50,000 bases of DNA from Chrysomallon squamiferum (Eukaryota; Mollusca; Gastropoda; Neomphalida; Peltospiridae), in NCBI GenBank assembly GCA_012295275.1, contig CM022671.1:36074183-36124182 (forward strand). Reading direction: 5' to 3'. Every line of letters starts with the position of its first letter. Within the stretch, counting starts at the first letter, position 1. The notes under the pieces are model-generated. The model was not told the DNA's origin. It searched no databases and saw only the letters and a list, made by a program, of their open reading frames with translations. Positions 36,439-43,030 of the stretch are shown in pieces. The position numbers and the translations under genes were made by a program.

Positions 36439-37062
36439 TAAACAAAGAGAGAGAGATACAATATTTTCTTCAATAAAACCCAAAACATTCTTTTTCTTTC
36501 GTTTTTTAAAAGATTATTTATTTTAAACCACACCCCAGTGATGGTCTGTTGTCACGATTGCAGTCATCAGCCCATCCATGATCTTAGCTACATTGATTAG
36601 ACCAGACCGAAGATACCAAAGATTCAAAACTGACAGAACATAAATTTTACTCTGTTCTGTTTTTACCCTAACTTTTAATGTTTTATTAATAAAAACAAAT
36701 ATGAAAAATAAACCTCCTCTTTATTTTATAATTATTAACAGTGTTTAAATGAACGGAACAAATAAACACTCACCAACTTGCGTTCTGTTTAGCTTTGGTA
36801 TTGTGAATGTTGTTGTTATGTCATCTTTGGAAGTTCTGCATTTTAAGTCACTTCGAATAGGGAATGTTCCGCATGACTTCCCGCCATCTTTGTTTTGAAT
36901 CTGAACGACCGTGTCTACTTTAGGATTCTGTTCTGCGGCATCACTTACGCGAACAGCTTTAGAGTTTGAATGACTGCATGACACATGAGGGGATTCTTTG
37001 TCCTTGTTCTCTGTATCATTATTTACCTTTCGCGAATCGAAAATTTCGAAAAGATTAGACAT
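12686..37062 (-). CDS. TASOR: TASOR/TASOR2 (FAM208) homologue, HUSH-complex pseudo-PARP scaffold, 26 exons
   Basis: Nuclear protein of about 3,070 residues; the exons listed separately sum to 9,213 bp, a multiple of three. Human TASOR scaffolds the HUSH complex (with MPP8 and periphilin), which directs H3K9me3 silencing of retroelements and intronless DNA. Evidence: exons 2-7 (about residues 97-325) read like the TASOR pseudo-PARP domain (VRTVNNTQLMQ, NGYSDREISDSFAFLMVE, GVHLCRHADV, IIFKIMKGRVKTISENY, IYLYEYGEL, ERxRHICP-type motif). Exons 8-12 start EEFVVWTGQL, like a SPOC fold. A disordered centre follows, and the last three exons match the C-terminal PIN-like region. It is much longer than human TASOR (about 1,670) or TASOR2 (about 2,430) because of repeat-rich central exons. 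It may be a single pre-duplication orthologue of both. Weakest junctions: exons 12/13 and 16/17, and the microexons. Introns not listed hold only AT-rich sequence. Confidence 0.85.
13066..13134. repeat. (GA)n microsatellite in the TASOR intron between exons 25 and 26
   Basis: Pure GA/AG run of about 69 bp, flanked by GACA-rich and CA-rich tracts. It produces Ser-Leu open frames that are not genes. Confidence 0.97.
13213..13421 (-). CDS. TASOR: TASOR exon 25: C-terminal domain, part 2
   Basis: Acceptor tctctccag, donor gttact; phase 2 to 1. Encodes RDSCSVGLADRDDWRKKLSL, LTTFQSLGFVELIDKCVCN and CVANFRQNNHSLLRYSVVLS. Reads like the helical part of the TASOR C-terminal PIN-like domain. Confidence 0.8.
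13650..13758 (-). CDS. TASOR: TASOR exon 24: C-terminal domain, part 1
   Basis: Acceptor ggtttcag, donor gtgaaa; phase 1 to 2. Encodes AVIEKLLSCVYLCKKKTGRT then WLVTVHSKILVLLGKM, an alternating helix-strand pattern fitting a PIN-like fold. Confidence 0.8.
13798..14160. repeat. About 61-bp minisatellite, six copies, in the last long TASOR intron
   Basis: The unit cacagcagattattacacag...atatagttaattatatattt is repeated about six times with small indels. Non-coding. Confidence 0.9.
14365..15732 (-). CDS. TASOR: TASOR exon 23: long Ser/Lys-rich exon with a 22-residue duplication
   Basis: Acceptor ttgtgcag, donor gtaatc; phase 1 to 1, 455 codons. Mostly disordered (Ser, Lys, Glu, Asp). A segment DVMQS(G/C)YDQSGHANRGYS occurs twice back to back (about 14935-15062). 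It ends VTLDNTVILWTGSG, leading into the C-terminal domain. Confidence 0.78.
16226..16324 (-). CDS. TASOR: TASOR exon 22
   Basis: Acceptor tttgaag, donor gtaaga; phase 1 to 1. Encodes EPSYRPVGPHPDRFCKWEHT then LLPITFDRCHDVG, compact and non-repetitive, likely conserved. Confidence 0.75.
16669..18142 (-). CDS. TASOR: TASOR exon 21: long exon with Gln/His/Met/Ser-Pro repeats
   Basis: Acceptor tatgcag, donor gtaaaa; phase 0 to 1, 491 codons. A mixed charged first half contains FWNLWHLAIADP, the only aromatic patch. The last 130 residues are about a dozen units of 10-11 residues related to MSPRQKQHNV. Low-complexity coding minisatellite; no known domain. Confidence 0.78.
16690..17095 (-). repeat. 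TASOR: Coding minisatellite in TASOR exon 21
   Basis: About a dozen units of 30-33 bp (gtgacatcacactgtgctgt on plus). All remain in frame on the minus strand as MSPRQKQ-type repeats, and plus-strand open frames are shadows. The repeats are more uniform at the 3' end of the exon, which suggests recent spread. Confidence 0.9.
18730..18847 (-). CDS. TASOR: TASOR exon 20
   Basis: Acceptor ttttacag, donor gtaatt; phase 2 to 0. Encodes YDFGQIDMEQSENQSQLAET, then QADSSLVFDVYRHEIQ. Confidence 0.78.
19180..19347 (-). CDS. TASOR: TASOR exon 19
   Basis: Acceptor ctctgcag, donor gtaagt; phase 2 to 2. Encodes DVLLENLPETTFKWWQLQSN, then SDFRTRWSADHTFSRHQ. The aromatic-rich WW segment suggests a folded element. 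Confidence 0.78.
19724..19839 (-). CDS. TASOR: TASOR exon 18
   Basis: Acceptor tttgttag, donor gtaaag; phase 0 to 2. Encodes NGKRGTLWKVENRRRRKFHP then YRYWKSDNREYATFSLNS, clearly not low complexity. Basic and aromatic residues mark the return of conserved sequence after the disordered centre. Confidence 0.75.
20124..20238. repeat. Short nested tandem repeat in the TASOR intron between exons 17 and 18
   Basis: The motif cttcaacctacactcaa is repeated about five times with interspersed aaaagtaaacagct. Non-coding. Confidence 0.85.
20480..22460 (-). CDS. TASOR: TASOR exon 17: SR/KSP-repeat disordered segment
   Basis: Open for 660 codons to a donor gtgagc (phase 0). The N-terminal part has VLVKECFVVVNDVMKGDALW. 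Then come about ten copies of an 11-residue SKSPPTRKI(T/R)Q unit (about 21400-21760) and about eight copies of a 10-residue RSSSENR unit (about 20540-20790). SP and SR motifs suggest heavy phosphorylation. The start is uncertain: acceptor ctcctag before 22460 is in phase, while a better acceptor before 22616 opens in a different frame. Confidence 0.75.
20540..20790 (-). repeat. TASOR: Coding minisatellite in TASOR exon 17 (RSSSENR type)
   Basis: About eight 30-bp units, some arranged as 60-bp pairs alternating SCI and PCI/PYI endings, all in frame. Confidence 0.9.
21400..21760 (-). repeat. TASOR: Coding minisatellite in TASOR exon 17 (SKSPPTRKI type)
   Basis: About ten near-identical 33-bp units plus degenerate flanks. 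Each carries SPP and basic residues, typical of phosphorylated RS/KSP linkers. Confidence 0.92.
22465..22616 (-). other. Frame-shifted open segment upstream of TASOR exon 17
   Basis: After a clean acceptor (tgttttag) the sequence is open and coding-like (DKHYSQDIVNVLHGGVDMSA, CVDVIRPLKDSIKTKLLVQ), with a donor-like CAG|gtgaaa. It is out of frame with exon 16 and exon 17. One extra A in the A5 run (near 22450) would join it to exon 17. It may be an alternative exon, intron sequence or an indel in this assembly. Confidence 0.4.
23002..23860 (-). CDS. TASOR: TASOR exon 16: Ser-rich disordered segment
   Basis: Acceptor atttcag, strong donor gtaaga; phase 1 to 2, 285 complete codons fully open. 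Rich in Ser, Thr, Glu and Lys, with VKxE-type motifs (QVKCEPS, VKEETLQ, VKVKTEN) that resemble SUMOylation sites. No folded domain is visible. Confidence 0.78.
24147..24171 (-). CDS. TASOR: Possible TASOR microexon 15 (25 bp)
   Basis: Bounded by a good acceptor (ctgttacag) and a donor gtaaat; phase 0 to 1, encoding ACVTVGHY. Together with microexon 14 it carries the frame into exon 16. Confidence 0.4.
24289..24319 (-). CDS. TASOR: Possible TASOR microexon 14 (31 bp)
   Basis: Bounded by tagacag and gtagag; phase 2 to 0, encoding SREADCNIERQ across the join. It is proposed because exons 13 and 16 do not join in frame directly, and this plus the next microexon restores phase. Confidence 0.4.
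24320..26298. other. Long TASOR intron (between exon 13 and microexon 14)
   Basis: AT-rich, with runs of AAAT/TAAA (24480-24560 and 25050-25200) and a short CA tract. I see no further exon with good splice sites and an open frame. Confidence 0.5.
26299..26962 (-). CDS. TASOR: TASOR exon 13: acidic, Ser/Thr-rich segment
   Basis: The frame carries LPRPPEIAGDEQLSSPDF, CQIKPSKIRDIFTAQFILQ and AEDMRTLLEKLVDKEAV; the donor is gttagt (phase 2). The start is uncertain. The stronger acceptor (ctttcag before 26996) is out of phase with the best exon 12 donor, while cctagcag before 26962 is in phase. Confidence 0.7.
27338..27859 (-). CDS. TASOR: TASOR exon 12: proline-rich segment
   Basis: Acceptor gttttag, donor gttagt; phase 1 to 1. 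After Ser/Thr-rich sequence it encodes a run of about 40 residues that is mostly proline (SEVPPPPPSSPPPP onward) and ends NLIMMTNPA. The proline run is the kind bound by SH3, WW or EVH1 domains. It marks the end of the folded N-terminal half. Confidence 0.72.
28210..28290 (-). CDS. TASOR: TASOR exon 11
   Basis: Acceptor gttgcag, donor gttagt; phase 1 to 1. Encodes GLTKPHQYPTVLHCIFISKQ and SCRLSVP, matching the end of the SPOC-like region. Confidence 0.83.
28584..28656 (-). CDS. TASOR: TASOR exon 10
   Basis: Acceptor gtttcag, donor gtaact; phase 0 to 1. Encodes VAVLKPDNDTVLFIMPD and CSLTYALG, a SPOC-like strand pair. Confidence 0.83.
29041..29128 (-). CDS. TASOR: TASOR exon 9
   Basis: Acceptor ctcactgcag after a pyrimidine-rich tract, donor gtgatg; phase 2 to 0. 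Encodes RTQEVLANNNYFNVTELRPA then ADSRPTFQK. A longer upstream start reads open in another frame but does not reach the exon 10 frame. Confidence 0.72.
29745..29900 (-). CDS. TASOR: TASOR exon 8: start of SPOC-like domain
   Basis: Acceptor aacttcag, donor gtgagt; phase 2 to 2. Encodes RVPSWSGFARSLPSRENQEE, then EFVVWTGQLSVKQICTCQV and GRFKPVRL. The VVWTGQL start is typical of the first SPOC strand, in line with the SPOC domain that follows the pseudo-PARP in TASOR. Confidence 0.83.
30233..30369 (-). CDS. TASOR: TASOR exon 7: end of pseudo-PARP domain
   Basis: Encodes IYLYEYGELSVEKRPRHICP then TTVVTFSYRDD. Phase 0 to 2; the donor (gtcagc) is weak. The acceptor and first exon bases are repeated three more times upstream (30370-30472); only this 3'-most acceptor keeps the frame open. 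Confidence 0.83.
30361..30482 (-). repeat. TASOR: Tandem copies of a 3' splice site (TASOR exon 7 acceptor)
   Basis: The 38-bp block containing attttcag|atctacttgtatgag is repeated, giving four acceptors whose first exon bases are 30369, 30407, 30445 and 30472. The last copy has a shortened 27-bp unit. Use of any upstream copy leads to an in-frame stop. Confidence 0.9.
30671..30808 (-). CDS. TASOR: TASOR exon 6
   Basis: Acceptor gacaaag, donor gtcagt; phase 0 to 0, 46 codons. Starts GRVKTISENYNCTLEPTPN, then CDCHIYKTS and FESTQ. The GRVK-ISENY pattern is one of the clearest TASOR signatures here. Confidence 0.88.
31396..31470 (-). pseudogene. Decayed tandem duplicate of the 3' half of TASOR exon 5
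   Basis: 75 bp matching 31483-31557 with about ten differences (roughly 87% identical), 87 bp downstream on the minus strand. It still reads TPLPVYIQAHPIIFKIMN, but the donor GT is changed to AT, so it cannot be used as a normal exon end. Confidence 0.85.
31496..31587 (-). CDS. TASOR: TASOR exon 5
   Basis: Acceptor gctcag, donor gtatta; phase 1 to 0. Encodes GVHLCRHADVLRPTPLP and FYIQAHLIIFKIMK. The LCRxADxL and IIFK motifs are pseudo-PARP strands. A decayed duplicate of its 3' half lies in the next intron (31396-31470). Confidence 0.88.
31588..33050. other. TASOR intron 4
   Basis: AT-rich intron. 32830-33040 has a repeated motif ctaccantntttctctanatttaaataata in about four degenerate copies. 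No exon seen. Confidence 0.5.
33051..33123 (-). CDS. TASOR: TASOR exon 4
   Basis: Acceptor tttttcag, donor gtaaaa; phase 0 to 1. Encodes VQKICQEGISIGNLSSSVLG and QPNMG, continuing the pseudo-PARP core. Confidence 0.85.
33578..33673 (-). CDS. TASOR: TASOR exon 3: pseudo-PARP helix
   Basis: Acceptor attttcag, donor gtttgt; phase 0 to 0, 32 codons. YLEKKKELKQNGYSDREISD then SFAFLMVESEEK is the helical segment shared by TASOR proteins. Confidence 0.88.
34436..34584 (-). CDS. TASOR: TASOR exon 2: start of pseudo-PARP domain
   Basis: Acceptor tgtttcag and donor gtaagt; phase 1 to 0. It encodes LLRKISRDSHEFLQEVKP, SKSYRH and FSFISVRTVNNTQLMQA. The VRTVNN motif followed by the next exon is characteristic of TASOR. 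Confidence 0.85.
34585..36773. other. TASOR intron 1
   Basis: Holds (TG)n at 36001-36030 and (CA)n at 36379-36434. Between 35090 and 35420 the sequence is less AT-rich and could be an old interspersed repeat. No convincing exon. Confidence 0.5.
36774..37062 (-). CDS. TASOR: TASOR exon 1: start codon and hydrophilic N-terminus
   Basis: First ATG at 37062 (MSNLFEIFDSRK); the frame is open further upstream but without an ATG. It encodes about 96 hydrophilic residues, ending FTIPKLNRTQV, with a donor gtgagt. Ends phase 1, matching exon 2. Confidence 0.75.
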
Positions 37063-37300
37063 ATTCGCATATTTTACATGATTAGAAACGGTTAAATGCA
37101 AAAATGTTGACAGTAATGTTTGTTAGTTTTTCACTGGTTTACCGTAGTATGCGTTTGTAATATATATGTCAATGTATTGGAATAAACATTAAAAACCAGT
37201 CAAGGATTCATTTCAAAACCGCTTGTAGCACGTGATAACGGTAGAAAAATTCTTCACGCATGCGCATTCTGAGTGTTCCGTGCATGCAATTTTTATTCAA
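37063..37300 (-). promoter_or_regulatory. TASOR promoter region with NRF1-type and E-box motifs
   Basis: Directly upstream of the TASOR start. It contains cacgcatgcgcat at 37255-37267, close to the NRF1 consensus (TGCGCATGCGCA type), and an E-box CACGTG at 37229-37234, in a locally CpG-richer patch. NRF1 sites are common in housekeeping promoters. The patch might also drive the plus-strand exons at 38074 onward. Confidence 0.45.
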
Positions 37301-38073
37301 TACAGTTAAATATATATATATAGTAAGACACCTGTGGCAATATTTGAATGGATTCCAATTACTTAATTTACATATTTATGAAAAATAAAATAAAGTACTG
37401 AAAAAATAGTTAAATGAAAAATAAAACGGACCTGAAAGTTGAAGACCGAAGTTACAGAAACGAGTTATAAAAAACTAACGATAAACGTAAAATATTAAAA
37501 TGTGTATGTATTTAATGTAATTGATATTATATTTTATTTTACATAAAGTTTATTATTTTAATTGCTGTTATTTATTAATTGATTGTGCTACAATACGGGG
37601 CGCGAACCCGCGTCTTGAAAGACTATATAAATAATATATCTACAAATAATATCGATATGACTACTGTGAGTGCCCTAACAATGACAATGTTCATGATCAT
37701 AATAATGATGAAGATGATGATGATAAATAAATAATTAAAATAATATATAAACAAATAAAGAATTAATAACAATTCTTTTCCTGAATAAATCACAAATATT
37801 AAAATAAACAGAGATTAAATATTAGAATAAGTAACATTATAGATTTTGAAACAGAAATAGACAGACAGATAGACAGATAGATAGACTGATAGATAATAAA
37901 AAAAAAAAAAAGAAAGAACGGAAGAACATCCAGGAATTCCATCCACGAAACCTTCCCCCCGAAACAAATTCCAGTAGCTTTTAATTATGGCAATAAACTG
38001 TTAAATGTGTCACTGATTTTCATGCAGTGAATTTTAATTAAAACCAACAGCTGTAAATTTTCTCTCCTTTCAG
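37301..38073. other. Non-coding stretch upstream of the plus-strand exons
   Basis: AT-rich, with ATAA and GATA/GACA tracts (37850-37900) and the tRNA-like fragment. No open frame of interest. Confidence 0.5.
37595..37623 (-). repeat. tRNA-like T-arm fragment (probable SINE or tRNA remnant)
   Basis: On the minus strand a 5-bp stem and 7-nt loop (GCGGG-TTCGCGC-CCCGT) resembles a tRNA T-arm and B-box. It is preceded by a small hairpin GTCTT-TC-AAGAC. No D-arm or acceptor stem partner is visible, so it is not a complete tRNA. Confidence 0.35.
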
Positions 38074-38141
38074 CAACGCACAAAGGTCTTCGGTCACTAT
38101 CGGTATTCGAGAGATAGCTGCTGGAGGAAATGACTGCCTCA
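38074..38141 (+). CDS. Possible 5' exon of a plus-strand gene (perhaps UTR)
   Basis: Very good acceptor (ttctctcctttcag) and a fair donor (gtgcgt). One frame is open (IGIREIAAGGNDC), but joined to the next exon it meets a TAG. It is therefore more easily a 5' UTR exon of the gene starting at 39759, or a false exon. A microsatellite follows directly. Confidence 0.25.
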
Positions 38142-38169
38142 GTGCGTGTGTTTGTGTGTATGTTATGTG

Positions 38170-38204
<35 letters not shown>

Positions 38205-38351
38205 CTATGTGTTACGGTATGTACGTGTATTTGTGTCTCTCTTTCTGTAGTGTATGTACGTGTATTTGAGAGTGAGAGACTGAACGAATCTCAACAGAAC
38301 TGACAAGTTTACTAATACTGATTTTAATATGTGTTAATTTATGCTGCTGCT

Positions 38352-38470
<119 letters not shown>

Positions 38471-38833
38471 TGTACATGACACCACCGAAATAAAATAAAA
38501 TAAAATAAATGAATGAATGAACAAATAAATGAATAAACAATCAAACAAATAACTAAGGAACAAAAGTGCTAAATTAAAAACGTGATGACAATTCCATTAA
38601 CTGGTGACTCTTAATAATGTTTTGGTTGTTTTGACCACGTGACGTTTTGACCTGATACTCAGGTGACAGGTCGGTAGCATGGCAACCAGTTTGATATCTG
38701 AACATAGCAAACGAGCTGTACAGACATGGAATTGTAAAAACAGTTTTTCAAAATTTCAATATTTATGATTCTTTGTTTGATGAAAATGAAGATAATTAAA
38801 AAGTCATTTGATATAGATAGATAAACAAACAGA

Positions 38834-38988
<155 letters not shown>

Positions 38989-39398
38989 AGATAGATAGTT
39001 TTGATGAAAACAGATATACTTAAAAAGTCATTTGATATAGATAGACAGATAAATAGACAGACAGACAGTCAGACATAACGAAAGAAAGAAACAGGAATGA
39101 AAAACAGACGGACAGACAGTCAGTCAGACATACAGACAGACAAACAGAAATACAAACCGACAAACAGACAGACAGAGAGAGAGGCAGACAGAGAGGCGAA
39201 CAGGAAAAAAGTCACAGTCGGACAGACAGACAGACAGACAGACCGATATAGATACAGAAATGTTCCCTGCGTAGTTTCTTGTTCTGTTTTCACAGTTGAA
39301 GACTCTCAGCGTCTCATTTTAATCAAATACGTGTGTGTACACCTCTGAATTGTCCACGCCTGGTCACGTAAAGAAATCTTTGTTTCTCCCTCTTACAG

Positions 39399-39508
39399 CA
39401 ATCGATTGCCTGACTACCACACTGTTGTCTCTGACGGACCCTTCCTCAGCCCAGACGACAACTGCACAGAGGGCAGACGTCCACTGCAACAGCGCGTATT
39501 AGACAGTG
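39399..39508 (+). CDS. Possible exon 2 of the same plus-strand gene
   Basis: Acceptor ctcttacag, weak donor gtaatt. In one frame it reads NRLPDYHTVVSDGPFLSP then DDNCTEGRRPLQQRVLDS, phase 2 to 1, joining exactly in frame to the next exon. In the frame set by the previous exon it hits a stop. Its GC content is above its surroundings. Confidence 0.35.
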
Positions 39509-39756
39509 GTAATTAAGCGGCGCACGAAGACTTTGAAAAGTCAAATTTGCTTTAATCATTAAAATTTGGCAGATGGTTTAGAAGTCGAGATATGCCATTA
39601 AAATGACTGGCGAGGTTGTGTGAAGAAAACCTGACATCAAGTCAACAACTTCGCCAAACACTTGACGACAGTCGTTCTTTACGAGAGAACGTTTTTGTAC
39701 ATTCTGTGTAAAGGAATTTTTATTTTTATAATCAGTTTTGTCTCCGATTTTTACAG

Positions 39757-39780
39757 TTATGAGAGGTTCACGTAAAGCAG
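39757..39780 (+). CDS. Possible start-codon exon (MRGSRKA)
   Basis: 24-bp exon with acceptor tttttacag and donor gtaagt. It contains ATG at 39759 followed by basic residues RGSRKA, phase 1 to 1. With the next exon this makes a positively charged N-terminus followed by a hydrophobic helix. Confidence 0.4.
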
Positions 39781-39949
39781 GTAAGTCTTTTTTTGTTATT
39801 TTTTGTTTTTGTTTTTGTTTTATTTTTAATTTTTTGGTTTTGTTGTTGTTTTATTTTTCTTTGTGTTCATTTCCATCTTCAATTGATTTTTCTTTCTTTT
39901 TTCTTTATTTATTATTTTTTCTTTTCTTTTTTCTTTCTTTCTTTTTTTT

Positions 39950-39980
<31 letters not shown>

Positions 39981-41192
39981 TTTCATCACTGGTATTTTTA
40001 ATCACTAATTCTCATTACGTTGTTCTTATCTGTCGACAGTCAGAAATTTCTGACAATTCCACGAAACACGCAGTTCAATTATTCACTTTGACGTTTTTAC
40101 TTTTTCTTTCTTTTATAAACTAGCGATTTCGCCAGACATCTGATATAAGAACATTTAAATCATTAACGGTATCATCCTTATGATGATGACATAAAGTAAG
40201 TAAATTATGATGATGAAAACGGCGACAGAGATGTTAATAATGACAACGATTATAATGGAGATGATAATGATGAAAATTTTGATGTTAATAATAACAATGA
40301 GGATTATGATGATGCTAACGATAATAATTACGATAATGATGGTAATGATGACAAAATAGATACGTAAAAAAAAAAAAAAAAAAAAAAACATATGGCACTG
40401 CTGTACTGCTAAATTTATTTGCTCTGTATTAAATTAGTATTGATTAAAATATTTCTTCTCTTGGTTTGTACTCTAATCTCTGATGAACAGTTAGTATGTG
40501 AACATATGCTTTCTGCGATCCAACGATACAATTTTATTATTAACATATCTAAAACCTTTTGTGAGAAAAATTAAAATAAAAGAAAAGAAATCATGCTATG
40601 TTACCTATCATAAAGTTTCCATTAATTATTTTGTTGTAATTAATCCAAGAAAGATATACAGACTGACTGACATATTTATGAATATAAAATACCTGCCTAC
40701 CTACATACATACATACTTACATACATAATTACATACACACACACACAAATACACATAGGCAAACATACACACAAACAGGCTTCACGCGCAGACACACACA
40801 CACACACACACACATATGGATGTACACGGAGGATGTATATAGTATGTCTGTATGTATGTATGTCTTTTGTTTGAGCATAATGTTGATGCTTTAGCTTATT
40901 TGAGTGAATGTATTTATGTGTTTGTGTGTGTTTGTATATATTTGTGTATTTGTTTGTGTGTTTGTGTGTATTTGTATATATTTGTGTATTTGTTTGTGTG
41001 TTTGTGTGTTTGTGTGTATTTGTTTGTGTGTTTGTGTTTTTGTGTTAATCTGTTTTTCATTGTTCAGCTTGATTCTATCAACACAGAAATGTATTCACAT
41101 CAAAATTGTAAACATTCAGTTTTTTCTTCGTCTGAAAATAAGCACAGTTTAATCAATAACAAATTAATCACAAGTACAATCTGGTATTTCAG

Positions 41193-41250
41193 GTTTCCTC
41201 GTCGTAATTATCATCATTGTAGTCGTTGCTGCTTTTGTAATAACAACCTC

Positions 41251-41295
<45 letters not shown>

Positions 41296-41352
41296 ACACA
41301 AACACACACACACAAACACAGAAAAAAGAATTAAAAAAAAAAAATTGTCATG
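41193..41352 (+). CDS. Possible exon encoding a transmembrane or signal-anchor helix
   Basis: Acceptor atttcag; in the incoming phase 1 it reads GFLVVIIIIVVVAAFVITTS, a 17-20 residue hydrophobic helix. The frame then runs through a (CA)n tract as Thr-His repeats to a possible donor at 41353 whose phase fits the exon at 47150. Preceded by MRGSRKA, it would be a type II anchor or signal peptide. The 3' end is doubtful. Confidence 0.3.
41245..41330. repeat. (CA)n microsatellite
   Basis: About 40 bp of pure CA followed by imperfect CA and a purine-rich end. It directly follows the possible hydrophobic exon. Confidence 0.95.
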
Positions 41353-41386
41353 GTAATTTTGTACATGTGCCGAACCGAAGCAAATA

Positions 41387-41389
<3 letters not shown>

Positions 41390-41437
<48 letters not shown>

Positions 41438-41439
41438 AA
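41390..41439. repeat. (AAAT)n tetranucleotide repeat
   Basis: About 12 units of taaa. Similar tetranucleotide runs occur at 5823-5860, 46207-46270 and 44577-44607. Confidence 0.95.
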
Positions 41440-41544
41440 TTCTTAAGAACTGTCTAATAATCTGACTATTTTTATTTGAATCACTCTTTAATAGGTTACA
41501 TAGAATCCAATTCTAAATAAATGATAAAATATTTTATCTAAACT

Positions 41545-41546
<2 letters not shown>

Positions 41547-41616
<70 letters not shown>

Positions 41617-41630
41617 TATATATATATATA
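41547..41630. repeat. (GA)n-(TA)n microsatellite
   Basis: About 67 bp of GA followed by TA repeats. Not coding despite open frames on the minus strand. Confidence 0.97.
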
Positions 41631-42879
41631 CACATACACAGATACATACATATAAACACACATATACATGCAGACAGTCCGACAGATGGATGGAAAGATG
41701 GCTTAAACGATAACTGATTTGACGGATGAATGAAGTGTGGACAGACAGAAGAATAGACACAGACACACGCTTTGACTGACACACATCTCTTAGTTACCTG
41801 ACAAAATTGATTATTCGTTTATTTTAATTAATAATTCCAACAAAGAAATGATTTTTTTTTTTTTAATATTAAAAACACCCGGTAGTACTGAATTTGGAAT
41901 TGCTTTTTAGTTTTGTTTCTTTCAATTTAAAACTGAATTGATGTGACCTTGTTTTATCTCGAACAAACTCTGTAAGAGTAGCTAGCTTTAAAACGTCTTC
42001 AGGTCGTTATAATATTCTTGTTTCAGTATTATTAGTCTTTGAAAGTAAATGTGTTTTTTTTAAATAAAAAGTGTGTGGGTGTAATGTTTTTTCGAGTAAC
42101 CTCAATTTTGCGTTAACAGCAATTAATTGTGTGGCTTAGAAATTGTTGTTGTGACGAATACACTGTTATATGTTGTTTGTTTCTTAAACCGTGACTCACG
42201 TGTTGTTCAGATACATATTTGTAAATGTCTAAGCGTTTATTTATTTATTTTTTTATTTTATTATCATCATCCTCATCCTCATATTATTATTATTATTATT
42301 ATTATTTGTCACCATTAGTAATTTTGTGAACTTAAAATATACAGATATTTTGTAAACGTGAACGTTTTTCTTCTATGATTTTTTGTTTTGTTTTGTTTTG
42401 TTTTGTTTCAGTTTTGTTATTGTTGTTTTCGTTTCCAGTCTTTATTAATAAAAAAGTATGACAGTAATGCGTACAGAAACAGAACCAGACATTACGTCAT
42501 TGACAGAAATGTAAAAACAATTCAGAGATTAATAAAGATGGCAGTCTTGGTTAACTGAAGATAAAGAAATTACTTGGGAATGATATATTAGTTCTCAAAT
42601 AACTGAAACAGAGAGATGTCCTCTTTATTCGAAAAAAAATAATAAAAATAAAAATAAACAAAATACTTCCTAATAATATATTTAGAACAACTGAAATATT
42701 AATAGAGATTACTAGACTGATCTACAGTAAATAAATAAAATATTAGGTTAACAATATATTTTAAGAGAGATATATAAGAAACACTGATGTGAAACTAGGA
42801 ATTTTGTGTGTGATAAGTAACACAGTGTTTACTAAACAGCTGATGAAAATATCTTCCCTGAATTCGACCTTTAACTCCG

Positions 42880-43030
42880 GCAGCACTGGCAGTTCTAATA
42901 TTGCACTTAAGTGATACAGCACTGGCGTAATGCACTGCTGTCACTTTGAGTAAACGTCAGACTGCGCAGTCTCGCGCGTACTGGTGACTAAAATACTCAC
43001 GCGTGAGCTCTCACGGTGTTCGTCGATTTT
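42880..43030. promoter_or_regulatory. CpG-rich patch with perfect palindromes
   Basis: In AT-rich surroundings this patch has many CpGs, including actgcgcagt (42961-42970) and ctcacgcgtgag (42996-43007), both perfect palindromes, and ctcgcgcgta between them. It looks like a promoter or enhancer core, but no transcript start is evident. Confidence 0.3.

Noticed and set aside
39738-40008. Phe/Leu-rich plus-strand frames
   Set aside because: They read from the small MRGSRKA exon into a T-rich intron; the gtaagt donor at 39781 ends the exon.
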